From the NCBI RefSeq assembly GCF_013001275.1, contig NZ_JABDMV010000052.1, positions 1 to 40,304 on the forward strand: a stretch of DNA of 40,304 nt, written 5' to 3'. The translations under genes and the position numbers were made by a program. Below, in pieces: positions 15,548 through 25,310 of this stretch (positions within the stretch are counted from its first letter, which is position 1; every line of letters begins with the position of its first letter). A model generated the notes under the pieces. The model had not been told where the DNA came from, made no database searches, and saw only the letters and a list, made by a program, of their open reading frames with translations. The stretch is from Flaviramulus sp. Its GTDB lineage: Bacteria; Bacteroidota; Bacteroidia; Flavobacteriales; Flavobacteriaceae.

Positions 15548-16950
15548 CATATAAAAACACCCAGAAATTAGATAACAATAGGGATATGATTATTCCTTGT
15601 AAAAAAGGAAATTTAAAACATGTATCCGAATTTATTTCATTAAAAAACCTTGATTTTGAAGGAGATTTATCATCCTGTCAACTTGTTTATGGAAAAACAG
15701 GCAATAGAATATATCTTTTAGGGTTAGGTGAGAACAAAGATGCCGTAAAAATAGAAGATGCTTTTAGAAAGCTTGCTTTCGACACAAAAAAAAATTGGAA
15801 TAAAGGGATTCAGGTTTCTGCTGAACTACTTTCTGATGAAGAAATAAAACAAGCAGTAATTGGTTTAGAATTATCAAATTATGACATTGGTAAGTTTAAA
15901 TCTGAACAAAAAAAGGAAGTTGAATTAGAGATAACTTTTATTTCTAAGAATAATATAGCTAATCTGCTGAAAGAAGGTCAATATACAGGTGAAACTACCA
16001 ACCAAATAAAAGCCTTAATTGATGCACCTGCAAATATTAAAACACCAGAATATTTAGGCGAATGGGCAACTAAATCAGCGAAAAAACATCAGTATAAATG
16101 TACTGTTTTACATAAAGATGAGCTAGAGAAACAAGGGTTTGGTGCGGTTATAGCTGTAGGTCAAGGAAGTGTTAATCCGCCAGTAGTTATTGTTACAGAA
16201 TATAAAACGAAACCAAATGCTAAGATTGATATTGGTTTAGTTGGTAAAGGAATCACCTTTGATAGCGGTGGACTATCGATAAAACCATCTACAAATTTAC
16301 ACTATATGAAAAGTGACATGGGCGGGGCCGCTGTTGTTTTAGGTGTTGTGGAGTTGGTTGCCAAATTAAAACTTAATGTAAATATTGTTGGTATTGTTGC
16401 TTCTGCTGAAAATGCAGTAGATAAAGACAGCTACAGACCTGGAGATGTTATCAATTCTTATTCTGGAAAAACAATTGAAATTATTGATACTGATGCTGAA
16501 GGACGACTCGTGTTAGCAGATGGATTAAGCTATTTAATTAAGCAATTTCAACCAGAAAAAATCATCGATTTAGCAACATTAACAGGGAGTGTTGTTAGAA
16601 CTTTAGGTTTTACTGCAGCAGGGATGTTTACTAATAACGTTGACATGGCTAAAACCATGTCTAGTATAGGTTTTAAAATTAACGAGCGTGTTTGGCAACT
16701 TCCTTTATTTGAAGATTATGAGGCAGATTTACACTCTGATATTGCAGATTTACGTAACTTTAGTGGTAAACCTATTGCTGGAGCTATAAATGCGGCAAAA
16801 TTCTTAGAGGCTTTTACAGAGTCTCATAAAAATTGGATGCATTTAGATATTGCTGGAGTATCTTTTGGCGATTCGCCATACTCTAAAATGAAAAGTGCTT
16901 CTGGTTTCGGGGTACAGTTAATTACCAATTATATTAAATCATTAAACTAA
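15544..16950 (+). CDS. Leucyl aminopeptidase family protein (M17)
   Basis: This zinc aminopeptidase of the M17 family has 468 residues. All residues that bind two metals or act in catalysis in E. coli PepA are present at a constant offset: Lys235, Asp240, Lys247, Asp258, Asp317, Glu319 and Arg321. The signature is seen as GKGITFDSGGLSIKP, KSDMGG and DTDAEGRL. The N-terminal domain is short and divergent. The enzyme removes N-terminal residues from peptides, or splits Cys-Gly type dipeptides. Its translational coupling to an esterase and proximity to an ATP-grasp ligase (6 bases downstream) suggest a dedicated peptide-like substrate rather than general turnover (inference). Confidence 0.93.
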   Translation: MTYKNTQKLDNNRDMIIPCKKGNLKHVSEFISLKNLDFEGDLSSCQLVYGKTGNRIYLLGLGENKDAVKIEDAFRKLAFDTKKNWNKGIQVSAELLSDEEIKQAVIGLELSNYDIGKFKSEQKKEVELEITFISKNNIANLLKEGQYTGETTNQIKALIDAPANIKTPEYLGEWATKSAKKHQYKCTVLHKDELEKQGFGAVIAVGQGSVNPPVVIVTEYKTKPNAKIDIGLVGKGITFDSGGLSIKPSTNLHYMKSDMGGAAVVLGVVELVAKLKLNVNIVGIVASAENAVDKDSYRPGDVINSYSGKTIEIIDTDAEGRLVLADGLSYLIKQFQPEKIIDLATLTGSVVRTLGFTAAGMFTNNVDMAKTMSSIGFKINERVWQLPLFEDYEADLHSDIADLRNFSGKPIAGAINAAKFLEAFTESHKNWMHLDIAGVSFGDSPYSKMKSASGFGVQLITNYIKSLN

Positions 16951-16956
16951 AAGGTC

Positions 16957-18159
16957 ATGTCTAAACGTCCACTTAATTTTATTTGCGTTTCAACTTATTT
17001 TAAAGGTGAAGATTTTATAAAACAATGCAAAGCAGAAGGAAATAATGTGTTCTTGCTAACCATGAAAAAATTAGAACATGAAAATTGGCCTTGGGAATCT
17101 ATTGATGATGTATTTTATATTGACAAATGGAATGAAAATGAAATTATAAAAGGATTAGCTTATAAATATAGAAGCTTAAAGTTTGATCGTTTTGTGGCAT
17201 TGGACGATTTTGATGTGGAGAATGTTGCAGCAATTCGCGAACATTTCAGAATGCCAGGTATGGGAAGTACCACTTCGCGTTATTTTAGAGATAAATTAGC
17301 AATGCGTATTAAGGCTAAAGAAGAAGGGGTTAACGTTCCAGAATTTACACCCTTATTTAATGATACGGATATTAATAATTATGCGGATTATGTAAGCCCG
17401 CCTTGGTTGTTAAAACCACGTTCTGAAGCTTCGGCAGCAGGTATAAAAAAAATACACTCCAAAGAAGAGCTTTGGCAAGTTGTACATAGTTTAGAAGATG
17501 AACGTGATGATTTTTTAATTGAGAAGTTTGCTCCAGGTGATGTGTATCATGTTGATGGGTTAAATGTTGGTGGTAAAGTTGTTTTTTCTAGGGTAAGTAA
17601 ATATTTAGATACGCCTTTTGAAGTTGCACATGGCGGTGGTATTTTTAGATCTGCCACTTGTAAGATTGATTCTAAAATAGAGAAAACATTAAGTAAAATG
17701 AATGCTGAGGTGATGAAAGCTTTTGGGATGCAGTTTGGTGCGTCGCATACAGAGTTTATAGCTTCTAAAGCTACAGGTGAGTTGTTTTTTCTAGAAACCT
17801 CATCTAGAGTAGGAGGCGCTAATTTGGCTGAAATGGTTGCTTTTGCATCTGGTGTAAATTTATGGAGTGAATGGGCAAGAATTGAATCGGATACGTTAAA
17901 AAATAAAAAGTATATTTTACCAAAAATTCAAGATAAATATGCGGGTATTGTGGTTTCGTTAAGTCGATTTGAATATCCTGATACTTCAAGTTTTACTGAT
18001 AAGGAAATAGTATGGCGCATGCATAAACCCTGGCATATTGGAATTATTGTGGTGTCAGATTCTAGTGAACGTGTTTTAGAATTATTGGATAAATACACCA
18101 ACCGCATTGCCAATGAGTTTCATGCTAGTTCACCAGCACCGGATACATTAAGAGACTAA
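16957..18159 (+). CDS. ATP-grasp domain ligase (first of three)
   Basis: This ATP-dependent carboxylate-amine/thiol ligase has 400 residues. An N-terminal Rossmann-like preATP-grasp region (about 1-105) is followed by the ATP-grasp domain (about 106-310): RDKLAMR (Lys113), PWLLKPR (Lys153, nucleotide), FLIEKFAPGDVYHVDG (Glu189), HTEFI (Glu266) and ELFFLETSSRVGGAN (Glu280, Arg284, Mg). The C-terminal part is a smaller alpha/beta domain. The arrangement is like biotin-carboxylase or PurT-type ATP-grasps that join amino acids to other acids. Substrates are unknown. It is the last gene of the plus arm, 12 bases from the convergent arm. Confidence 0.88.
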   Translation: MSKRPLNFICVSTYFKGEDFIKQCKAEGNNVFLLTMKKLEHENWPWESIDDVFYIDKWNENEIIKGLAYKYRSLKFDRFVALDDFDVENVAAIREHFRMPGMGSTTSRYFRDKLAMRIKAKEEGVNVPEFTPLFNDTDINNYADYVSPPWLLKPRSEASAAGIKKIHSKEELWQVVHSLEDERDDFLIEKFAPGDVYHVDGLNVGGKVVFSRVSKYLDTPFEVAHGGGIFRSATCKIDSKIEKTLSKMNAEVMKAFGMQFGASHTEFIASKATGELFFLETSSRVGGANLAEMVAFASGVNLWSEWARIESDTLKNKKYILPKIQDKYAGIVVSLSRFEYPDTSSFTDKEIVWRMHKPWHIGIIVVSDSSERVLELLDKYTNRIANEFHASSPAPDTLRD

Positions 18160-18171
18160 TTTTTGTCTAGT

Positions 18172-19368
18172 TTATTTTTCAAAAAAACCGGTACTGCCGC
18201 CAACCCATGTTTTGTCTTTATTGTATTTTACGCCTACCATTTCGCCTTTACTTAAACGAACAAGGTTGCTTATAACTTGAATTTTATTATTTTTTTTGCT
18301 GTGGAGTAGCATAATTCTGATTTCACATTTAGCAGGAACATCCTTAGTTTCAATTATTGGATGATAAGTAACCTTTTCTTGGAGTATATAATTAGATTTA
18401 TTAACAACATTCTCAATTATCTCAGAAGTTACATTAATATGAACACCGGCTCCAGCAAAAGAATATAAAGGCTTTAAAACATAATTTTTAAGATCAGTAG
18501 GGAGTTTTTCGATTTTATCTAAAAGGTATGATTTTGGCACATACTTCCCTTTTAACAAAGGCATAATGAATTTACTTATTCTGAAAAACCAATTAGGATG
18601 CCCAATCCATTCCACGTCAACCTCATCTGTAAAATGAAATTCTCGCTTTAGATCATTACGTTGATACAGTTCATCAAAAATGATTCTGTTGTAAATTTTT
18701 AAAACTATAATTTCATTACCATCTTCATCTAAATAAAAAAGTTGTTTGCCCCTCTTTTTAAGTTTAGTAATGCAAAGTATTTTAATGCCTAGCATAGCTT
18801 CTGTAGCATAAAAATCAATGGCTGTTGCTTGTTTTTCTGGTTCAATTTCTAGCAATATTACTTGCTTTGGATTAGTGTCTCCCACAATTTCAGAACGTAA
18901 TAATTCTATGAATTCCGGACTGGTTATACTGTTAGGGTGAATTGAAAATCCTTCTGGAATTTTGTAGTATTTCCTATATAATCTTGCTGTTAATTCTTGA
19001 TAGAAATATAATGATGGAAATCCTTGAAGTTCAATTAATTTAGGCATTGGATTTCCATTTTCATCTAAAGTAACACCAAAATCTAATTGTATAAATTTTG
19101 GTTTATCATCTTCATTCGGAACTATAATGTCTGGACTATAAAAAGCATCTTCAGTTATTTTTTTAAAATCAGGATGATTAATAAACTCCATAATTTCATC
19201 CGTAGCTTCCAGCAATCTGTCTTTTAAAAGACGAGGAATAAAAATAGGAGTTTCCGCAATCTTAAATCCAGGAAGGTAATTAAATTTTTGTTCTAGTTCA
19301 TGTAGCATGGCTTCATGATTTTCTGAAGTAAAATTTTCGTTAAAATACTTTCGGTGTTCTTTTATCAT
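18172..19368 (-). CDS. ATP-grasp-fold ligase, glutathionylspermidine-synthase-like type
   Basis: This 398-residue protein is not like the other two ATP-grasps of the cluster. The N-terminal half has a long acidic region with LIELQGFPSLYFYQE (about 111-125) and IEPEKQATAIDFYATE (about 175-190). The nucleotide-binding half comes late: VLKPLYSFAGAGV (Lys299), YILQEKV (Glu331), KCEIRIMLL (Glu349, Arg351) and SNLVRLSKG followed by GGSTGF at the end. This late placement of the grasp and the extreme C-terminal motif suggest a permuted or glutathionylspermidine-synthase-related ATP-grasp, forming an amide bond (inference). It is the last gene of the minus arm and begins 6 bases after the amidotransferase stop. 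Confidence 0.75.
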   Translation of the reverse strand: MIKEHRKYFNENFTSENHEAMLHELEQKFNYLPGFKIAETPIFIPRLLKDRLLEATDEIMEFINHPDFKKITEDAFYSPDIIVPNEDDKPKFIQLDFGVTLDENGNPMPKLIELQGFPSLYFYQELTARLYRKYYKIPEGFSIHPNSITSPEFIELLRSEIVGDTNPKQVILLEIEPEKQATAIDFYATEAMLGIKILCITKLKKRGKQLFYLDEDGNEIIVLKIYNRIIFDELYQRNDLKREFHFTDEVDVEWIGHPNWFFRISKFIMPLLKGKYVPKSYLLDKIEKLPTDLKNYVLKPLYSFAGAGVHINVTSEIIENVVNKSNYILQEKVTYHPIIETKDVPAKCEIRIMLLHSKKNNKIQVISNLVRLSKGEMVGVKYNKDKTWVGGSTGFFEK

Positions 19369-19374
19369 AAAATT

Positions 19375-20199
19375 CTAGAAAATTAAAGTATGTGTTAACT
19401 GTTTTAGAGCATTTTTGATAAATTTTGGTATAATATGAGTGTATGTTTTAACAATTTTATCAGGATCATCCATTCTATCCATCATTTGGATATATTTTTC
19501 TTCACCAAAATTTTTAATGACTTTTTGCCTATTAACATCTTCAGAAAAATAGGCATACATGCCAATAGGATCTGCTTCAGGATGAAATTGTGTGCCCACA
19601 AATTCATTTGAAAACCTAACAGCCATTATAGCGCGCTCATATTCAACATGGGTTCTTATTTTTTCAAGACTCAAAATAGTTGCACCGTGTTCTTTAAAAA
19701 CTTTTAAGCGAGGTTGAATTAATTGCCAATCACGAGAATCTACCGCATAAAAAGGATCGTCTAATCCTTCTAAAATTATATCTTTTTTACCAGCCGCTGT
19801 TTTATGTACTGGTAAAATTCCAAAAGATGTGCTTTTTCTTGGTTTTATTTGTCCTAATTCAAAATAATCACATACTACTTGAAATGAATAGCATATAAAA
19901 AATACATGTTTTTTCTGGCTAGTTGCACTTAAATTAAAGTCCCAAAGTTGTTGAATTAACTCTAAGTAAGGTTTTCTCCAATCTTCTTCTTCCAAAGGGC
20001 TTCCTGGACCTCCACTGGATATATAAATATCATAGCTTAAGTCTGGTAATTTATTTTTGGCTCTTACATTAAAAACTTTATAATCTACCTCTTGGTCAAA
20101 CATTTTCACGATATCAACTATACAACGCAAACCTTGATTGGGTTCGTCATTGTTCATGTCTAAAATCGCCAACTTTACTTTTTCATTCTGCATCATCAT
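19375..20199 (-). CDS. Class I glutamine amidotransferase-like protein
   Basis: This 274-residue protein has a class I glutaminase domain with an intact triad: Cys103 in FFICYSFQV, His206 and Glu208 in GTQFHPEAD; the oxyanion loop is SSGGPGSP (61-68). It should hydrolyse glutamine and deliver ammonia. The nucleophile context (CYSFQ rather than CxGxQ) is divergent. About 60 residues beyond the glutaminase core form an extra C-terminal helical tail. It begins 4 bases after the YbdK-type ligase stop, so co-translation is likely. Three consecutive or near-consecutive ATGs are available as starts. The ammonia acceptor is presumably one of the adjacent ligases (inference). Gamma-glutamyl hydrolase activity is an alternative. 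Confidence 0.85.
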   Translation of the reverse strand: MMMQNEKVKLAILDMNNDEPNQGLRCIVDIVKMFDQEVDYKVFNVRAKNKLPDLSYDIYISSGGPGSPLEEEDWRKPYLELIQQLWDFNLSATSQKKHVFFICYSFQVVCDYFELGQIKPRKSTSFGILPVHKTAAGKKDIILEGLDDPFYAVDSRDWQLIQPRLKVFKEHGATILSLEKIRTHVEYERAIMAVRFSNEFVGTQFHPEADPIGMYAYFSEDVNRQKVIKNFGEEKYIQMMDRMDDPDKIVKTYTHIIPKFIKNALKQLTHTLIF

Positions 20200-20203
20200 A
20201 ACT

Positions 20204-21301
20204 TTATTCTGTATCTAAAATAGTTTGCTCGATTATATAATCTACTACTTTAGTTAAATCTTTTGTTTTATTAAAAACAGCTAGTTGTCTGTCCGCGCCT
20301 GTTCCGGTTTTTACAATATTTCTAATGTTTTCAATTTCTATTCTTGAACCTAACTCGTCAACTACATCATCAACAAAATCTAACAATTCTTCAATTAGTA
20401 ATCGAGTTTCAACTTCGCATTCTTTACCAAAATCAATCATTTTGCCATCTAAACCATAACGGCCAGCACGCCATTTGTTCTCATTTATTAGTGCTCTATG
20501 ATAGGTGATAAAATTCAAATTCTGCATTTTTAACTTATACAATTTTGCAACAATTGCCTGAATTAAAGCGGCAATACTGATAGTTTCATCAACAGTCATT
20601 GGTACGTCGCAGATACGAACTTCTAGAGTTGGAAAAAATGGATGAATTCTAATATCCCACCATATTTTTTTAGGGTTATCAATACATTTTGTTTTTACTA
20701 AAAGGTTCACATAATTCTCATAATCTGCCAAATTATCGAAAACTCCAGGAATTCCTGTCCGAGGAAATTTATCAAATACTTTCGATCGATATGACTTGAA
20801 CCCTGTATTCCTGCCTTCCCAAAAAGGTGAATTTGTAGACAAAGCGTATAGATGTGGTAAAAAATAGCGCATTGCATTAGTTAGATGAAGTGCTAGTGCT
20901 TTGTCCTCAATGCCAACATGTACGTGAAGCCCAAAAATTAAATTAGAACGTGCCGTATCCTGCAATTCACTTATAATTTCATCATAACGTGGATTAGGTG
21001 TTATAAGTTGCTTTTGCCATTCTGAGAAAGGATGTGTTCCTGCAGCTCCTATTCTAAAACCTAATCCTTTAGCGATATCCGAAATTGATTTTCGTAAATG
21101 AATTATTTCGGCCCTAGCTTCAGTAACATTATTACAAATATTTGTTCCAACTTCTACAACAGCTTGATGCATTTCGGCTTTAACTTGTTCATTTAGAACT
21201 TTAGCTGCTTCTTTAACTATTCGCTGATCGTGAGATATTAATTCTCTCGTTATAGGATCTATAACTTGGTATTCTTCTTCTATGCCTAATGTAAAATTCA
21301 T
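20204..21301 (-). CDS. Glutamate-cysteine ligase-like carboxylate-amine ligase (YbdK/GCS2 family)
   Basis: The protein has 365 residues from the ATG at 21301; a TTG two codons upstream is less likely. It matches the GCS2/YbdK family of glutamine-synthetase-fold amidoligases: GIEEEYQV near residue 6 (acidic metal ligands), GLHVHVG near 124 (His residues), TLEVRICDVP near 225 and ENKWRAGRYGLDG near 274. E. coli YbdK shows weak gamma-glutamylcysteine synthesis; true substrates in other bacteria are mostly unknown. Here it stands inside an operon with two ATP-grasp ligases and a glutaminase, so it probably adds one residue to a multi-step amide product (inference). Confidence 0.92.
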   Translation of the reverse strand: MNFTLGIEEEYQVIDPITRELISHDQRIVKEAAKVLNEQVKAEMHQAVVEVGTNICNNVTEARAEIIHLRKSISDIAKGLGFRIGAAGTHPFSEWQKQLITPNPRYDEIISELQDTARSNLIFGLHVHVGIEDKALALHLTNAMRYFLPHLYALSTNSPFWEGRNTGFKSYRSKVFDKFPRTGIPGVFDNLADYENYVNLLVKTKCIDNPKKIWWDIRIHPFFPTLEVRICDVPMTVDETISIAALIQAIVAKLYKLKMQNLNFITYHRALINENKWRAGRYGLDGKMIDFGKECEVETRLLIEELLDFVDDVVDELGSRIEIENIRNIVKTGTGADRQLAVFNKTKDLTKVVDYIIEQTILDTE

Positions 21302-21310
21302 TGACAATTA

Positions 21311-22285
21311 TTATTTCAGTGATGTTTTTTTACCCATAATTTGATCTTTAACAAAAGTTCCCCATGTTAAATTAACTTTACCTTTTTTGTATTGCTTAGC
21401 TTTTTCTATAGCCATATCTGCGGCATTCTCTACAATCCAGTCAAAATTTTCTTGCCCTACAGAATTTATATCAGCATCAGGAGCAGGATTACAAAAATCA
21501 ATGGCATACGGTATGCCATCTCTTATTGCAAATTCTACGGTATTAAAATCGTAACCTAAAGCTTTGTTAAGCCTGATACAATATTTTTCAACTAAGTCTA
21601 ATATTTCTTGCTTTACCGGAGGCCCATCAATTACGTAACGCAAATGGTGTGGATTACGAGGCTCATATTGCATAATATGTACTTTATCGGTATTTAAAAC
21701 GTAGCATCTAAAATACTCTGTAAAGTTAATTTCTTCTTGCAGCATCATTACCAAGTTTTCGGTTTCTGCATGCTTATTCCATAAGTCTTCAGGATTTTCC
21801 ACACGATAAACGCTTTTCCAGCCTCCACCATCATGCGGTTTCATATAAGCAGGAAAGCCAATAGTATCAAACATTTTGTCCCAATTAAACGGAAATTTCA
21901 TGTTTCTAAACGAATTTTCATCGGTATCCGTTGGCCTGTTAGATGACGGTAAAATAAAGGTTTTTGGAACGGGTACACCAACTTTTTCAGCTAAAGCATT
22001 ATTGAAAAATTTTTCGTCTGCACTCCACCAAAAAGGGTTGTTTATTACAGCAGTTCCTGTAATAGCTGCATTTTTTAAATAGGCTCTGTAAAAGGGTACA
22101 TCTTGCGAGATTCTGTCAATAATCACAGCGTATTCATCAGATTTTGCCTGTTCTACATTATCAATTAAAACAGCTTCAGCCATCATATTTTTGATGCCTT
22201 GTTTATGAATTTTCTCATTAACACGATTAATAAATGCTTGGGGAAATGTGTTTTCTTGTCCAAATAAAATACCTATTTTTTTCAT
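21311..22285 (-). CDS. ATP-grasp domain ligase, RimK/D-Ala-ligase-like (third)
   Basis: This 324-residue protein has a short preATP-grasp region and a full ATP-grasp domain: DEKFFNNALAEKVGVPVPKT (Lys92 and linker), FPAYMKPHDGGGW (Lys149 and glycine-rich loop), MLQEEINF (Glu184, Glu185), TVEFAIRDGIPYAIDFCNP (Glu251, Asp263, Asn266; Mg-binding set). These are the ligands expected in an active enzyme. Family members ligate amino acids or other amines to carboxylates through acyl-phosphates. It lies between the esterase (22 bases) and the YbdK-type ligase (9 bases) on the minus strand. Substrates are unknown. Confidence 0.88.
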   Translation of the reverse strand: MKKIGILFGQENTFPQAFINRVNEKIHKQGIKNMMAEAVLIDNVEQAKSDEYAVIIDRISQDVPFYRAYLKNAAITGTAVINNPFWWSADEKFFNNALAEKVGVPVPKTFILPSSNRPTDTDENSFRNMKFPFNWDKMFDTIGFPAYMKPHDGGGWKSVYRVENPEDLWNKHAETENLVMMLQEEINFTEYFRCYVLNTDKVHIMQYEPRNPHHLRYVIDGPPVKQEILDLVEKYCIRLNKALGYDFNTVEFAIRDGIPYAIDFCNPAPDADINSVGQENFDWIVENAADMAIEKAKQYKKGKVNLTWGTFVKDQIMGKKTSLK

Positions 22286-22307
22286 AAAAATTATTGTTAA
22301 TGGTTAA

Positions 22308-23012
22308 TTATATTTTTGATAAATAATGCGGAAACATTTGTCTCCAAATTGGCCAATCATGTTCTGCCCATTTTCTTTCATCAAACCAAAATGGAATGTT
22401 TTTATCATTAAGTATTTTAGCCATTTGTTGATTAGATTCTAAACAAATGTCCCATTCACCTACTCCTAGAACAATTTTCATTTTCCATAAGTCAGGATGA
22501 TTGCTTCCCGGAAGAAAATCCATTGGATTGTTAAAAAACACGTTGTCATCATAATAGCCGTCCATAAACGATTTAATATCAAATGCACCGCTCATACTGA
22601 ACATATGGCTTACTTTTTCAGGATGTTTAAAAGCAAAATTCGCCGCTTGATAACCACCAAAACTTGGGCCAGCAACCGCTACTTTTTGCAAACCTTTTTC
22701 ATGACAAATAGGATTAACAATTTCATTTAATAAAAATTCGTCATACCAAATATGATTTTTAACTCTTTCAGCAGGATGAATATCTTTATTATACCAACTA
22801 AGTTCATTAATACTATCAGGACAATATATTTGTACCAACCCTTCATCTAGAAACCATTTGGCAGACTCTATTAACTTAAAATCTTTACACTCATAAAAGC
22901 GTCCGCTAGTGGTTGGAAATAAAACCACAGGATAGCCTGTGTGGCCAAAAACAAGCATTTCTATATCTTTACTTAAGGTAGGTGAGTACCATTTATGATA
23001 TTCTTCTTTCAA
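22308..23012 (-). CDS. Alpha/beta hydrolase, putative esterase (second)
   Basis: This cytosolic esterase-like protein of 234 residues has a GPSFGG nucleophile elbow (Ser117), Asp188 in GEWDIC and His218 in AEHDWPIW, so a full triad is likely. The N-terminal MLVFGHTGYPVVLFPTTSGR is typical of a family related to antigen-85-type esterases. TTG at 23010-23012 is the first codon after an in-frame TAA and the next Met is residue 19, so TTG is probably the start. A well-formed promoter lies about 37 bases upstream. It heads the minus arm of the ligase cluster just as another esterase heads the plus arm. Confidence 0.87.
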   Translation of the reverse strand: MKEEYHKWYSPTLSKDIEMLVFGHTGYPVVLFPTTSGRFYECKDFKLIESAKWFLDEGLVQIYCPDSINELSWYNKDIHPAERVKNHIWYDEFLLNEIVNPICHEKGLQKVAVAGPSFGGYQAANFAFKHPEKVSHMFSMSGAFDIKSFMDGYYDDNVFFNNPMDFLPGSNHPDLWKMKIVLGVGEWDICLESNQQMAKILNDKNIPFWFDERKWAEHDWPIWRQMFPHYLSKI

Positions 23013-23048
23013 TTAATTGAATTTTAGTTAGATAAAAATTAAAGTGTG

Positions 23049-23076
23049 CAAAAATACAATATATTATAATAGCCAA
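23049..23076 (-). promoter_or_regulatory. Promoter of the minus-strand ligase operon
   Basis: On the minus strand TTG (23074-23076), a 17-base spacer and TATTTTTG (23049-23056), an exact TAnnTTTG match, are seen. The distance to the TTG start is 36 bases. It would drive esterase, ATP-grasp, YbdK-type ligase, amidotransferase and permuted ATP-grasp as one transcript. Confidence 0.6.
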
Positions 23077-23187
23077 TGATTTATTTTTTTGAAATAAAAC
23101 AAGTATTAAAGTAATAGTTTTTAATAATATAAATTTTTATCTGAATATTATTAAATTATTTGAACGTTTTTTTAAAAAAGCACAAAA

Positions 23188-23219
23188 AAAAACGCTTCAA
23201 ACTTAATTGAAGCGTTTTT
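23188..23219 (-). terminator. Terminator after groEL
   Basis: Perfect 13-base arms (AAAAACGCTTCAA and its complement) with a 6-base loop lie 26 bases beyond the groEL stop and end in T runs on both strands. It separates groESL from the esterase promoter. Confidence 0.85.
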
Positions 23220-23244
23220 AATAATTTTTTTAATAGTGATTTTG

Positions 23245-24915
<1,671 letters not shown>

Positions 24916-24943
24916 TTAATTTTTAGTTGAAAATTTATTGGAT

Positions 24944-25219
24944 TTAAATTATCGCAAGTATATCGCTCTCACGCATAATTAAATAATCTTTACCTTCAAG
25001 TTTAAGTTCTGTACCTGCATATTTACCATATAAAACAGTGTCGCCAACTTTAACTGTAATAGGCTCGTCTTTAGTGCCTTTTCCGGCAGCTTTCACGGTT
25101 CCTTTTTGAGGTTTTTCTTTTGCGTTATCTGGAATTATAATTCCTGAAGCTGTTTTAGTTTCAGCTGCAGCCGGTTCAATAAGAACTCTATCTGCTAATG
25201 GTTTTATTTTTAATGCCAT
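24944..25219 (-). CDS. groS: Co-chaperonin GroES
   Basis: The 10-kDa lid of GroEL has 91 residues. [20 protein letters not shown] holds the N-terminal strand and the mobile loop, followed by [27 protein letters not shown] and the terminal [12 protein letters not shown] are standard. It is the first gene of the groESL operon, and its leader contains a sigma-54-like element noted separately. Length is slightly short of 95-100 but normal for Bacteroidota. Confidence 0.98.
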   Translation of the reverse strand: MALKIKPLADRVLIEPAAAETKTASGIIIPDNAKEKPQKGTVKAAGKGTKDEPITVKVGDTVLYGKYAGTELKLEGKDYLIMRESDILAII

Positions 25220-25269
25220 TTGGTTATATATTTTTATATTAAAAAATTAGTGTTAACAATGTTTTGCTG

Positions 25270-25285
25270 TACTAAAAATGTGCCA
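25270..25285 (-). promoter_or_regulatory. Possible sigma-54 promoter of groESL
   Basis: The minus strand reads TGGCACATTTTTAGTA. The -24 half TGGCAC is perfect and the spacing is right, but the -12 half TAGTA fits TTGCW at only three of five positions. It lies about 50 bases upstream of groES. A housekeeping promoter was not clearer in the same interval. Tentative. Confidence 0.35.
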
Positions 25286-25310
25286 ATACTATTTAACTGA
25301 CAAACTTTCA

